Source: Chlorobium sp.
GTDB taxonomy: Bacteria; Bacteroidota; Chlorobiia; Chlorobiales; Chlorobiaceae
Direction: 5' to 3'
DNA length: 64,000 nt
Assembly: GCA_028277225.1 (NCBI GenBank)
Contig: JANQHB010000069.1
Coordinates: 62,001-126,000 of the forward strand
The position numbers and the translations under genes are program-made. This document shows positions 1-8,993 of this stretch, piece by piece (position 1 is the first letter of the stretch; every line of letters begins with the position of its first letter). The notes beneath the pieces were generated by a model. That model saw only the letters and a program-made list of their open reading frames with translations. It made no database searches and had not been told where the DNA came from.

Positions 1-432
1 ATGAACGGAGCAAAACTGGACAATTCCGATTTTACAGGAGCCTCACTTGCAAGCACGTCCTGGAAAAGAGCAAGTCTGAAAGAAACGGTATTCCGTTCAG
101 CCAACCTCCAGGGAGCGGATTTTGAAAGGGCATTCATGGTTTACGCTGATTTGACGGATGCCGATCTCAGCGGAGCAAACCTCTGGGGAACCAGACTTAA
201 AGGAGCGACGCTCTATAACGCCGACCTGTCGGACGCCAACCTCTACGACACCGATTTCACCGACGCTGACCTCAGGGGATGCAACCTCACCGGGGCACGT
301 CAGATCGATACAATTTTTAATGGCGCCAGGGTTTCGAAGACTACGCTGACACCTGCAGGTGAAAAAGCCACCCGATCATGGGCGGCCCTCAACGGGGCAA
401 GATATATCGATAAAGAAAAAAACCTAAACTGA
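1..432 (+). CDS. Pentapeptide-repeat protein (possibly 5'-truncated by the window edge)
   Basis: The 143-residue product is almost entirely A(D/N)Lxx-type pentapeptide repeats (ANLQG, ADLTD, ADLSG, ANLWG, ADLSD, ANLYD, ADLRG) from about residue 5 to 105, followed by a short non-repeat tail. This pattern folds as a right-handed quadrilateral beta-helix and usually serves as a binding scaffold; no specific target can be assigned. An ATG is the first codon of the window, so the true gene may begin upstream with more repeats. A perfect 12-bp inverted repeat follows the stop. The family call is firm; the function is unknown. Confidence 0.8.
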   Translation: MNGAKLDNSDFTGASLASTSWKRASLKETVFRSANLQGADFERAFMVYADLTDADLSGANLWGTRLKGATLYNADLSDANLYDTDFTDADLRGCNLTGARQIDTIFNGARVSKTTLTPAGEKATRSWAALNGARYIDKEKNLN

Positions 433-456
433 GCGTCCCGACGAGTCGGGACGCTC
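431..456. repeat. Perfect hairpin after the pentapeptide gene (TCCCGA-type dispersed palindrome)
   Basis: Arms of 12 bases (431-442 and 445-456) around a 2-base centre pair perfectly and contain the core TCCCGAC/GTCGGGA. No T-run follows, so it is not a textbook intrinsic terminator. Related cores recur at 31263-31279, 31298-31317 and 36934-36957, which suggests a dispersed intergenic palindrome family. Confidence 0.6.
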
Positions 457-502
457 CATTAGACATGCTCGACAATCACTCAATTCAGGAAGAAATAACA
501 GT

Positions 503-736
503 ATGGCAAATGTACTCGTAGCCAGCTATTACAGCAGATGGGACTTAAACGAACACAAAGGGCGAATTGCACTCTACGATTCAGGCAATCAGCTTATTGA
601 AAACAGGGTATTCAAGGAGGCTTCCGAATTCCAGGTGGTGGTCAGCATGCTTCGCAACGAAAAACCCCTGTGGTTCGACACAGAGGTTCATCATCTCCGA
701 ACCGGATCCGAACCGGTCGGCGAGGGCGAAGAATAA
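503..736 (+). CDS. Small hypothetical protein, 77 aa
   Basis: I do not recognise this family. The ATG is preceded at a suitable distance by an AGGAAG ribosome-binding-like sequence (about 488-493). The product is a soluble, mildly acidic protein that begins MANVLVASYY and has no signal peptide or membrane segment. Its N-terminal half alternates charged and aliphatic residues in a way compatible with a small beta-sheet protein. It stands alone between the pentapeptide gene and a convergent small gene. Probably real because of the start context. Confidence 0.55.
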   Translation: MANVLVASYYSRWDLNEHKGRIALYDSGNQLIENRVFKEASEFQVVVSMLRNEKPLWFDTEVHHLRTGSEPVGEGEE

Positions 737-757
737 GGCACACCTTAAAGAACGTTC

Positions 758-1054
758 TTACCGTTCTATTGCACTCACATCCGGGAATCGTTTCCTGAGC
801 ATAAGGTATTTCAAAAAAGGCGGTTTGTAGAGATTCGGGTCGTTCATTGCCAGTCGATGAAGCTTGCCTGTGCGGGTGACAACATCAACCGTATACTCGT
901 CATCATTGACGTCCACAACCTTCCAGTATTTATCGACAACATAGTGGTAGGTCTCACCACGCTCGAGAGGATATACCTGTCTTGCTCGAGGTCCCGGCCG
1001 GGACGAGTTTTTTGTCTTCCTGTAAATAACCGGGTCTCCGATATTGTAAGCCAT
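758..1054 (-). CDS. Small conserved-looking hypothetical protein, 98 aa
   Basis: The start chosen is the ATG at 1054, where the product reads MAYNIGDPVIYRK. An in-frame upstream start at 1123 would add 23 residues with little protein-like character. The N-terminus GDPVIYRK and the later TYHYVVDKYWKVVDVND resemble small SH3-like or KOW-like beta-barrel proteins with a basic Arg/Pro loop (SRPGPRARQ), but this is only a structural guess. No signal peptide or catalytic motif is visible. It is convergent with the gene ending at 736. Function unknown. Confidence 0.55.
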   Translation of the reverse strand: MAYNIGDPVIYRKTKNSSRPGPRARQVYPLERGETYHYVVDKYWKVVDVNDDEYTVDVVTRTGKLHRLAMNDPNLYKPPFLKYLMLRKRFPDVSAIER

Positions 1055-1177
1055 TGCCCAGATGATGTTTTCTTTTAAAGTACTGCAACCTATAACGGCG
1101 TAATTAAACTCTAATTTAATCAATTACAATCGTTAAAAGCAAGTACAGCGGCACAAATCCCGATTCATATCAGGCCA

Positions 1178-2368
1178 CTATTGCTTCCCCCTTTCTTCTT
1201 CAAAGGTGATCATCAGTTTTTCGCCATCCATTTCGGCACCCGCGGTCTTCAGCGTTGCAAGCGCCTGAGGCAGTACCAGGTTCCGGCGATGATTCCCGAT
1301 TCGTATATTCAGTTCGTCACCCTTTTTTGAAAGCTGTATCCTGTCCTGTTCCACTCCCGGAAGTGATAAGGTCATTGTATAGCCGTTTTTGATCTGCTCG
1401 ACAGACATGGTATTCTCCTTGTAATACACCTTTGAAGGATCCTCGTCGCCATAAAGCAGTTCCTTCAACTTGCCAAGCGTTTTCAGACCGCATATCTCAC
1501 GGGAATACAACGGAACCTCCTTTACCGGCAACGGGCTGAAATTCTCGTATATATCATCACGATATATTTTCTGATTTTCTTTCCAGTACTGGAAGTAGGG
1601 ATCGGTCACCTCTTCGGGGATTATCCTGTTTGCGATAATAAGGTCTGTAGAGATATCGTAAAGACTGAGGTAGGCATGAGCCCTGAGTGATTCGTTCAGT
1701 ACCATTCGCTCCGGATTTGTAACGAGCCTGACCGTTGTAATCGTATTGTCTGTCAGAATTTCACCAAGCCGCTCTATCTTCTGGTAGAACTCGTAAGGAA
1801 CGTCCATCATCTGTTTGTCGGGCAGGGAAAATCCGGCAATCGGCTTGAAAATAGGCTCGACAAGAGGCCTGAGCGTTACGGCAACCTTTTCGAGAGGTTT
1901 GTAAAATCGACGCATATACCAGCCGGTTACTTCAGGTATGCTCAAGAGACGTAGCGCGGTACCTGTGGGAGCGGAATCGATGACAAGCACATCGTAACTC
2001 CCTTCCTTGTGATGGCGAAAAACCCTGACAAGACCGAATATTTCATCCGATCCAGGCAAAATGGCAAGCTCCTCTGCCTGAACTCCTTCCATGCCCCTTG
2101 CCTGGAGAACTTCAGTGATGTAACGTTTGACCGCCCCCCAGTTCTGTTCAAGCTCCTCGAGAACATCAAGTTCAGCACCCCAGAGATTCTCGCAAATCTC
2201 TTTTGGCTCATGCCCCAGCTCGACATCAAAACTGTCTGCAAGAGAATGTGCCGGATCGGTACTCAATACCAGCGTTTTATATCCCAGCTCAGCGCAGCGA
2301 AGACCCGTTGCGGCCGCCATAGAGGTCTTACCCACACCTCCTTTTCCCGTCATAAGAATCAGACGCAT
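1178..2368 (-). CDS. arsA: ArsA-family ATPase with C-terminal HSP20-like domain
   Basis: The 396-aa product opens with the deviant Walker A motif GKGGVGKTS at residues 8-16 and has the ArsA/GET3 switch DPAHSLADSF near residue 38, so it is a dimeric P-loop ATPase of the ArsA/GET3 class. Roughly residues 320-396 form a separate small beta-sandwich with the typical LPGV segment of alpha-crystallin/HSP20 proteins, matching the known ArsA-HSP20 arrangement. Only one ATPase half is present, unlike the tandem E. coli ArsA. No arsB, arsR or arsC is nearby, so arsenite export is doubtful. A GET3-like or chaperone-like role is equally possible. It appears monocistronic. Confidence 0.88.
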   Translation of the reverse strand: MRLILMTGKGGVGKTSMAAATGLRCAELGYKTLVLSTDPAHSLADSFDVELGHEPKEICENLWGAELDVLEELEQNWGAVKRYITEVLQARGMEGVQAEELAILPGSDEIFGLVRVFRHHKEGSYDVLVIDSAPTGTALRLLSIPEVTGWYMRRFYKPLEKVAVTLRPLVEPIFKPIAGFSLPDKQMMDVPYEFYQKIERLGEILTDNTITTVRLVTNPERMVLNESLRAHAYLSLYDISTDLIIANRIIPEEVTDPYFQYWKENQKIYRDDIYENFSPLPVKEVPLYSREICGLKTLGKLKELLYGDEDPSKVYYKENTMSVEQIKNGYTMTLSLPGVEQDRIQLSKKGDELNIRIGNHRRNLVLPQALATLKTAGAEMDGEKLMITFEEERGKQ

Positions 2369-2662
2369 GTTTTTCGTGTTTTATTTGCTTGAAACAGCTA
2401 ACAACAGTATATCAAAACATTAACCATATTGCAGCATCAATAGTTTATACTACGGATACCAGGAAATTTATCCTTGACTATTAGCATAAAAGACCGGAAA
2501 TACTAACGAATCAAGACCCTTATTCCAGGAATTTTTGATGTTGTTATATTCTTATCGTATCTTTTTGTGATTTTCCAAAAGTATGTTCATGGAAAACACT
2601 CCCTGTATCCATCTAAAAAATGCAGCACTTCACGGATACAGACTTCACCAAAAACTGACAAT

Positions 2663-3196
2663 ATGACTATTACAAGACGAATTTCATTCGCCGCACACTC
2701 AATTATTGCCTTTTTGATACTTGCCAATCTGGCGGGTTGTCAGGCCGGTTCAAGCTATACTTCGCTACAGACGGGCTTTTCTGCACTTGCCAATTTCTCC
2801 TGCATGGAAGATACCGTCTTCGAGATGCAGAGCGATTCTCACAGCAACAAAAACGCAGAAGAAATACCAGGAAGATGTTTCCTTGTTACTGAAGGAAAAG
2901 CATCCTATTACGCTCACAGGTTCCACGGACGAACAACGGCAAACGGCGAGCGCTTTAACATGCATGAACTCACAGCCGCGCATAAATCACTCCCGTTCGG
3001 CTCCAGGGTACTTGTAACGAATCTTGCAAACGGAAAAAAAGTTCTTGTAAGAATAAACGACAGAGGACCGTATATCAAGGGACGTATTATCGACCTCTCC
3101 CTTGAGGCGGCAAAAGAGATCGACCTGTTGAAGCGCGGTGTAACGGAAGTTCGTATCGAGGCATACGAAGAGAACTCAAACCAGGACGCCTCCTGA
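2663..3196 (+). CDS. rlpA: RlpA-like double-psi beta-barrel lipoprotein
   Basis: The start is the ATG at 2663, which gives a lipoprotein signal peptide ending in the lipobox LAGC (residues about 21-24). An earlier TTG/ATT-type start would place 32 charged residues in front of it. The C-terminal half carries the RlpA double-psi beta-barrel signature: GKASYYAHRFHGRTTANGE, later LPFGSRVLVTN and the catalytic-type NDRGPY. RlpA proteins are septal lytic transglycosylases that cut naked glycan; no SPOR domain follows, so septal targeting is not evident. A strong intrinsic terminator lies about 80 bases after the stop. The gene stands alone. Confidence 0.87.
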   Translation: MTITRRISFAAHSIIAFLILANLAGCQAGSSYTSLQTGFSALANFSCMEDTVFEMQSDSHSNKNAEEIPGRCFLVTEGKASYYAHRFHGRTTANGERFNMHELTAAHKSLPFGSRVLVTNLANGKKVLVRINDRGPYIKGRIIDLSLEAAKEIDLLKRGVTEVRIEAYEENSNQDAS

Positions 3197-3276
3197 ATTC
3201 AGGACATATGACCTTTCTGACTGCCATCTGGGACAATCGCACAGCGTATCTGAAAATGGCATCTGTTTGCAATCGG

Positions 3277-3308
3277 GGCTGCTTTAACAAAAGCAGCCTC
3301 TTTTTTTA
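3277..3308 (+). terminator. Rho-independent terminator of the rlpA-like gene
   Basis: A perfect 9-bp stem (3277-3285 with 3290-3298) with loop AACA is followed directly by TCTTTTTTT. The orientation fits transcription from the plus strand. It sits 80 bases beyond the rlpA-like stop and just before the convergent barrel gene ends. Confidence 0.9.
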
Positions 3309-4670
3309 TTAGCCCCCCATATAGAGAGATATACCGACAATCGCACTCAGATTATCTGGAAAAAGCCCGAATTCCGTGTCATTTCCGCCCCAGAACTTTT
3401 CAAACCGGCAATAAACATCGAACGAATCGAGACCTTTGTAGGTCGGTGCCAATACAAAAAGGCCGCTCCCGTCTTCAAGAGCGACATAGCTGTACATCTC
3501 GACAGAAACGAACTGAAAAACTTCCGGATGATAGAGGCGTGTAAAGAGATAATGTTTGCGCTGCGGAGCGGCAAGATTCGATGCCGCCCATTGCAGCCCG
3601 CCAACTGCAGGGCTGTTATCCACAAGCGTAGAATACTGCTCGTTAAGCCATGCCGCATTTACGGTATAGGCCTGGAATTCACTGACTGAATAGCCAGAGC
3701 TTCTGAAAAGATATTCCAGAGTAAGATTGAGGTTGTTATCAAACGTATACTGGCCTCCCAGAAGCAGTTCATGCAAACCGTCGTCTGATGACGGCATGTA
3801 GGGATAAAGGAACTGTTCTGCTGCGGCCTCCGTATCGGGATACAAACGGCTGTTTTCAGAGATGTACAGATATTCAGCATGCAGTTCGAGCGCATTGCCG
3901 AGAGTCAACGAAGTATTGATGCCTGCAGCCCACTCACCATCGTCATCAACCATCCCCACAAGCGAAAGATCAAAAGGATCAAAGAACTGATACCATCTCG
4001 CGCCCCAGCGGCTGTTCACCACGAACGGATCGCCAAAATCCCAGTCAAGCTCAGGAAAATAGACAAGATCAACCACGCCTATACCGTTTGTATAGGACAG
4101 CTGGAGAAGGTCAGTTCCCTCGATCCTGTTGAGCCTGTCAGCCGGATCTTCAGGATTCCTCTGCTGTGTGATCAGATCAGTAGGACTGTATGAATAACCG
4201 ACTCCCCATCGGACTTTTTTCCGCCCCAATGCCATTGAAATCGGTTCCGATAAGGTCTGATAGTATAACTGGTTGACGACGCTGCTGAAATCATCAGCAT
4301 CAAAATGACCGCTAATTGTTTCTCCCGCAAGATATTCATAGCCCAAACGGATCTCTGCTTCTGTCATTCCTCCAAGGCCTTTGAATCTCAAGTTGCCCAG
4401 AAGATACCCTTCATAGCGTTCATCCCGCTGTTCGAGAACATTATCGGGATTCAACCAGGTATCACCAAGATCGACCCACTGCCCTTCACCTCTGAGCAGA
4501 ACAGAGTATGAAAAAGAAGATGGGCCTGATTGAGTTTTTTCCTCTGCATGAAGAGCATGAGAACTGATAAGACAAAAGAGCACGATAAACACCCTGATCA
4601 CATCTTTCAGCCAAAGAACAGTTTTCTCCTTATCATTGCCTGACTGGTAGAACGCCAATGCCATTTTCAT
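3309..4670 (-). CDS. Outer-membrane beta-barrel protein of the lipid cluster
   Basis: With the ATG at 4670 the product has about 453 residues. It begins with an N-terminal hydrophobic segment (VIRVFIVLFCLIS) ending in an Ala-x-Ala-like site before EEKTQ, consistent with Sec export. The rest alternates aromatic and polar residues in many short strands and ends in hydrophobic strand residues, as in outer-membrane barrels. It resembles DUF1302/alginate-export-like porins only loosely. It is the last gene of the minus-strand cluster, 65 bases after the LolA-like gene. By position it may receive or insert the product in the outer membrane. A TTG start at 4724 is possible. Confidence 0.65.
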   Translation of the reverse strand: MKMALAFYQSGNDKEKTVLWLKDVIRVFIVLFCLISSHALHAEEKTQSGPSSFSYSVLLRGEGQWVDLGDTWLNPDNVLEQRDERYEGYLLGNLRFKGLGGMTEAEIRLGYEYLAGETISGHFDADDFSSVVNQLYYQTLSEPISMALGRKKVRWGVGYSYSPTDLITQQRNPEDPADRLNRIEGTDLLQLSYTNGIGVVDLVYFPELDWDFGDPFVVNSRWGARWYQFFDPFDLSLVGMVDDDGEWAAGINTSLTLGNALELHAEYLYISENSRLYPDTEAAAEQFLYPYMPSSDDGLHELLLGGQYTFDNNLNLTLEYLFRSSGYSVSEFQAYTVNAAWLNEQYSTLVDNSPAVGGLQWAASNLAAPQRKHYLFTRLYHPEVFQFVSVEMYSYVALEDGSGLFVLAPTYKGLDSFDVYCRFEKFWGGNDTEFGLFPDNLSAIVGISLYMGG

Positions 4671-4735
4671 CTGTAAGGATTTTGAAGTTATCAGGGTACG
4701 AAAAACGGGTATTGTAAAGCACAAAACAAGTGTTT

Positions 4736-5647
4736 TTAATATACAACTTCACTGTAGAGTAACGGAAGGCTTGATTTCAGAAAAAACCTCTCGGGAAAAC
4801 GTTTAACACTGATATCAGAGAAAATCATAGTGGTTTTGCTATCCGAGCTGAGATGATCAACAAAATCAATCCGGGTGTTCATGATCTTTCCATATATCTC
4901 ATTGAACTCCGTGAAAAACATCGTCTTCATTTTTTTGCCCGACTGAAGGTAGACAACCGCCTTTCGGGGGAAATAGCTTTCTTTTTCGACAAAAAGATCA
5001 ATCGTATTATACGTAGCACTGCTTGATGTTGCAGTCAGCTTCATAAACCATGTATCATAGACTGCCCCATCTACACGAACACTCTCCTCACTGACCATTT
5101 CGGGAACATAGTCGCCAGACCAGTTCAATCGTGTTATATCACCATAGGATGTTCCCCCAGACAGTTTCTGTATAGGCGTTATCCGCATCGGACGCTTTGT
5201 TTCATTCACATAATACCAGAGATTGTCATCAACCATAAGCAACAGGTTGCCACGTAGTCTGGCTGGTTTGAGATAACTGACCAGGGTTTGACGATAATCC
5301 TTGACAAATACCCGAAAGTTTTCTTTTTTCGACTGACCGTGTTTTTCGTAGGCAATATCTGCAATCATGGTATAGCCTTCCCAGGGAGATCGTACTGAGT
5401 CGGTTTTTTCGAGCACAATCGAGGGATCCGGCTGGATATCAGTTGCCACTGAATCACCTTCAAGAGAATTTGAATCTGACGGGATACCAAGAGAGTCACT
5501 TTCAGCGGCCCCTGGCTGTTTGGTGATTTGAGGAAAGTCAGTTGCAGCAAACCCGGCTACTTCCCCGGCAGTGACATTGTAAAAAAAAACACCGCAAGAA
5601 AAGAACAGCGCAAAGGCAATGACAATCGTGGCCGATACCTTAAACAT
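4736..5647 (-). CDS. LolA-like outer-membrane lipoprotein-sorting protein
   Basis: The 303-aa product has an N-terminal hydrophobic export segment (residues 5-25), an acidic Ser/Asp/Pro-rich linker (about 35-85), then a LolA-like half-barrel. The half-barrel has features typical of the family annotated as outer membrane lipoprotein-sorting protein: MVDDNLWYYVNETKRPMRI and later NTRIDFVDHL. LolA/LolB folds carry acyl chains across the periplasm. Its ATG overlaps the last 8 bases of the ABC permease gene, so the two are translationally linked. In aryl-polyene-type clusters a LolA-like protein is also common. Here it probably ferries the lipid product rather than lipoproteins. Confidence 0.75.
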   Translation of the reverse strand: MFKVSATIVIAFALFFSCGVFFYNVTAGEVAGFAATDFPQITKQPGAAESDSLGIPSDSNSLEGDSVATDIQPDPSIVLEKTDSVRSPWEGYTMIADIAYEKHGQSKKENFRVFVKDYRQTLVSYLKPARLRGNLLLMVDDNLWYYVNETKRPMRITPIQKLSGGTSYGDITRLNWSGDYVPEMVSEESVRVDGAVYDTWFMKLTATSSSATYNTIDLFVEKESYFPRKAVVYLQSGKKMKTMFFTEFNEIYGKIMNTRIDFVDHLSSDSKTTMIFSDISVKRFPERFFLKSSLPLLYSEVVY

Positions 5648-6932
5648 GGGTCAAAGAGTTGACAATTGAAATCTTTCTGATCTTCAGGAGGGTTAAAAAC
5701 CCGGACATTGTAGTCGACATAACGATAAGCGATCCAATCCATGGAACATATTCGAAAGCAGGATATATTCTCAGCTGATATGGAGTATTTGTCCCCGGAG
5801 GAGGAGGCATCATGATACCGGCATTGTTGATCAAAACAATAGAAACATATTGTAATACAAGTCCACCTACAATACTTAACAATCCGATAAACAATCCCTC
5901 AAACAGGAACATCAGGGAGATCCAGACATTGGATACACCTATGGCCTTGAGCGTCCCGATTTCGCGGACTCTTTCCATGGTTGACATCAACATGGTATTG
6001 ACACATGCCAGAAAAACTATCACAACAACAATGCCACCGGTGAAACCAAAAATTATGTTGTAAATATCTCTTACCGAATAATAGTATTCTGCAAGTTTAT
6101 CCCACGTTACGACAGCGAACTCACTATTATTCCTGTCAGTATTCACAGTAGCATCAATTACTCCCGCCATTGAAGTCGTATTTTCTGTATTATCAAGCAC
6201 GACAACAACTTTTGATACCTTGTCTGTCAGTAACAAACGTTCAGCAGCTTCGACTGTGGTTACAAGATAATGGGAATCAACAACACTCATTGAACCGTCA
6301 ACTAATCCTGCAACATCAACATCAACAACATTAACGGCCCCATCAACCGTCGTACTCATAAGCATGAGAGTGTCGCCTGGACGCACATTAAGAGATTCCC
6401 CCATTTTTCTACCCAGCAAGACTCCATACGGCCCCGTTTCCTGAAGCTGTCTGTATGCAGCATCGCTCATTGCTTTCTTTCTGTGATCAACCTTTCTAAG
6501 CGAATTCCAGTATTGAATCAGCCCCGATTCATGCACTGGATCAACACCTATACCCATGAAAGAGATAGACTTGTCGCCATTGGAAACAAGACCATTAAAC
6601 TCTATACGAGCTGTAGCAAACGATACATGATTTAATTGTGTAATCTCATCCAGCATACTTTTATAACCTTCAATACCGTACTGCATTGCATATTCTTCAT
6701 CGTTATCGACCGCATCCTTATTATAAACTTGTATATGACCGGTTCCTCCACCTGCAGCAAAACCTTTGCTGATAGTAACCTCCCGTAAGCCGCTAAAACT
6801 GAAATCCATATATCCGGCAAAAATGGCAAGCGCAGCAAATCCCGCGGATGCCACAAGCAACGTAATTAACGTTCTTCTATTATTACGAAAGAGGTTTCTT
6901 AACGCAAGAACAGTCAGCCTAATAATATTCAT
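5640..6932 (-). CDS. ABC transporter permease, LolCE/MacB (FtsX-like) type
   Basis: The 430-aa product has the MacB/LolE layout. There is one N-terminal transmembrane segment (about 18-40), a large periplasmic domain (about 45-280) and three C-terminal transmembrane segments (about 290-415), the last block being FtsX-like with the cytoplasmic coupling sequence ERVREIGTLKAIG. Such permeases are mechanotransmitters that lift lipidated substrates out of the inner membrane. It works with the ATPase encoded at 8270-8971, although a ketosynthase-like gene lies between the two. It overlaps the LolA-like gene by 8 bases. The substrate is inferred to be the cluster's lipid product. Confidence 0.85.
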   Translation of the reverse strand: MNIIRLTVLALRNLFRNNRRTLITLLVASAGFAALAIFAGYMDFSFSGLREVTISKGFAAGGGTGHIQVYNKDAVDNDEEYAMQYGIEGYKSMLDEITQLNHVSFATARIEFNGLVSNGDKSISFMGIGVDPVHESGLIQYWNSLRKVDHRKKAMSDAAYRQLQETGPYGVLLGRKMGESLNVRPGDTLMLMSTTVDGAVNVVDVDVAGLVDGSMSVVDSHYLVTTVEAAERLLLTDKVSKVVVVLDNTENTTSMAGVIDATVNTDRNNSEFAVVTWDKLAEYYYSVRDIYNIIFGFTGGIVVVIVFLACVNTMLMSTMERVREIGTLKAIGVSNVWISLMFLFEGLFIGLLSIVGGLVLQYVSIVLINNAGIMMPPPPGTNTPYQLRIYPAFEYVPWIGSLIVMSTTMSGFLTLLKIRKISIVNSLTHV

Positions 6933-6967
6933 ACAAATCAGATTTTTTTCCAGAATGCTGAATCACC

Positions 6968-8263
6968 CTAGACTTTTTCCAGCAACAAAGCCGAAAGAGT
7001 AACGCCTTCTGCCTGTCCTATACAAAGCACTTTCTGTCCTACAGGAATATCATCGGATTCAATAATTTTTTTACACATAAAAGGAATAGCCGCAGATGAC
7101 AGATATCCATACTCGTAGAGTAGATTTCTGCTAAAAAGCATCTTCTCTGCCGACAACTTCAAACTCTTTTGTATTTCATTCATAAGCATATTACTCGATG
7201 CCTGGACAGCATACAAAAGATTGTCTTTTATATCACTGAATGTAATACCCAGGTCCGCACATATCGCATCAATCAAGCGATGCATATTTTTACTTATGAC
7301 CCGATAATACTTCAACAAATCAACCTCAAAAGCAAACGAGGGGCTACTAACCATCCACCCACCTATGGAAGCGGAATGAGGAACAATAAAATCTCTCGAT
7401 GCTATGTATTTCAATCCCCGATAACCATAGCTGGCAACATCATCATAAGTAACCAGAGAATATCGAATAAAGCTGTCGGAGATCACCCCCAGCATACCAA
7501 CGTTCAGTGGGTTGACTTCTGACATGTTGATATGAAGACTGAACATCTCAGTATGAATGATATCTATCCTTTTCTTGGGCCTTTCATAATGCCCGGTATA
7601 GGAGGCCCTCATACTAGCATTAGCAGTGCGTATAGCAGAAATAGACGCATTACATGCTTTGTTGTAGACAGTACTCACCTCGATATCAGACCACTGGCGT
7701 TCGCCAGCCAGTATCTCAACAGGATTAGGACTACAATAACCTGTTGAAGTAACATGAATCATCTGCTCAGCAGGAACAGATACATTCTTGTAAAGTTCAT
7801 TGATATGCATTTGACTGATTCGACGATAGAGTTTCATTCTTTCCCCGATCGGGATACCTTCGGGGTTACGATGATTTTGTGCAAGTTCGCTGAAAATTGG
7901 AAATATGGGCTCCCAGGAAACAAACCTGTCACCTTCGGTTATTCTGGTATCTTTATATCGATTGTAATCATATTTCTCAGGCCAAATGGACATATAACGC
8001 TGCCTGACCTTTTCGGGTGGAGGTGCGAACTGTTTAAACATCAACGTCACAAACCGTAGAATTTTGTTAACCTGCCTGTCGGATTCTTTTTGCGACTGGA
8101 CAGCTGCTGCTTTTGTCGCACCTTTAATCAAAAGATCAAGACAAATCTCTTGAGGTACCATCGGCACCAGAGTAACTGAATGAAAATCAGTCAAAACTGT
8201 ATCCATTGGTGTATAACGATTAAGAGAAATAAAAGCGGCACAAGCTCCTCCAACAATAGACAA
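6968..8263 (-). CDS. KAS III / type III polyketide-synthase-like protein with altered triad
   Basis: Thiolase-fold protein of 431 aa counted from the TTG at 8263; an in-frame TGA just upstream limits the start, and an ATG at 8206 is the alternative. Residues 171-183 (TSTGYCSPNPVE) and the nucleophile region YNKACNASISAI around Cys204 match type III PKS/FabH proteins, as does the C-terminal CIGQAEG glycine loop. The position normally holding the catalytic His (HQAN of FabH, HPGG of chalcone synthase) reads AVQASS (Gln354). The Asn position reads YGYLSS (Tyr387). Cys-dependent acyl transfer without decarboxylative condensation is therefore plausible. It sits between the ABC ATPase and permease genes. 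Residue assignments are by eye. Confidence 0.7.
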   Translation of the reverse strand: MSIVGGACAAFISLNRYTPMDTVLTDFHSVTLVPMVPQEICLDLLIKGATKAAAVQSQKESDRQVNKILRFVTLMFKQFAPPPEKVRQRYMSIWPEKYDYNRYKDTRITEGDRFVSWEPIFPIFSELAQNHRNPEGIPIGERMKLYRRISQMHINELYKNVSVPAEQMIHVTSTGYCSPNPVEILAGERQWSDIEVSTVYNKACNASISAIRTANASMRASYTGHYERPKKRIDIIHTEMFSLHINMSEVNPLNVGMLGVISDSFIRYSLVTYDDVASYGYRGLKYIASRDFIVPHSASIGGWMVSSPSFAFEVDLLKYYRVISKNMHRLIDAICADLGITFSDIKDNLLYAVQASSNMLMNEIQKSLKLSAEKMLFSRNLLYEYGYLSSAAIPFMCKKIIESDDIPVGQKVLCIGQAEGVTLSALLLEKV

Positions 8264-8269
8264 AATGAA

Positions 8270-8971
8270 TCATCTTTGTGGTTTGCCTCTCAGATCCAAC
8301 AGCCTGCCGTCCATTATATGAACGACATCGCTGATACGGTCAAGGACCACTGAATCATGAGAAGACACGATTACGGTTACTCCCTCATTCCTGTTTAGGT
8401 CCATTAGCAATTCAAGAATACTGATGCCGGTTTTGCTATCAAGATTTGCCGTCGGCTCATCGGCAACAACAAGCAGAGGTTTGGCAACAAGGGCTCGCGC
8501 TATAGCCACACGCTGCTGTTGCCCACCCGACATCTGTCGCGGATAATGATGTTTCTTTTCTGCAAGCCCAACCATGTCCAGAACACTGTTGATCCTGTCA
8601 ACTACAGAAGCTTTATCATACCCGCCGAACAGTAACGGCAGTTCAACATTTTCATATGTGGTCAACACCGGTATGAGATTGAAGGACTGAAAAACAAAAC
8701 CGATTTTCTGCAACCTTAGTGGTGCGAGCTGTTCCAGGGTCATCGAAGTAGTATCAATTCCATCGATGATAATCCTGCCTTTATCTGGCTTATCGATACA
8801 TCCCACAAGATGAAGTAGTGAGGATTTACCGCTGCCAGAAGGACCTACAAGGACTTTCATATCCCCATAGCCAAATGAAATACTGATCCTGTCTACAGCG
8901 GTCACACGGCTCTCCCCTTGTCCATAATACCTGGAGACGCCTATCATTTCGGCAATAATCTTCTGACTCAT
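8270..8971 (-). CDS. ABC transporter ATP-binding protein, LolD/MacB type
   Basis: The 233-aa ATPase carries Walker A GPSGSGKSS (about 43-51), signature MSGGQQQRVAIARAL (about 142-156), Walker B LLVVADEP and a switch histidine in VSSHD. Length and motifs match LolD, MacB and FtsE. Its partner permease is encoded at 5640-6932. The gene ends 7 bases before the TTG of the KAS III-like gene and begins 22 bases after the enoyl-reductase stop, so it belongs to the same transcript. It likely powers extraction of the cluster's acylated product from the inner membrane toward the LolA-like carrier. Confidence 0.9.
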   Translation of the reverse strand: MSQKIIAEMIGVSRYYGQGESRVTAVDRISISFGYGDMKVLVGPSGSGKSSLLHLVGCIDKPDKGRIIIDGIDTTSMTLEQLAPLRLQKIGFVFQSFNLIPVLTTYENVELPLLFGGYDKASVVDRINSVLDMVGLAEKKHHYPRQMSGGQQQRVAIARALVAKPLLVVADEPTANLDSKTGISILELLMDLNRNEGVTVIVSSHDSVVLDRISDVVHIMDGRLLDLRGKPQR

Positions 8972-8993
8972 ACTCTAGCTGGTACCTGTGATA

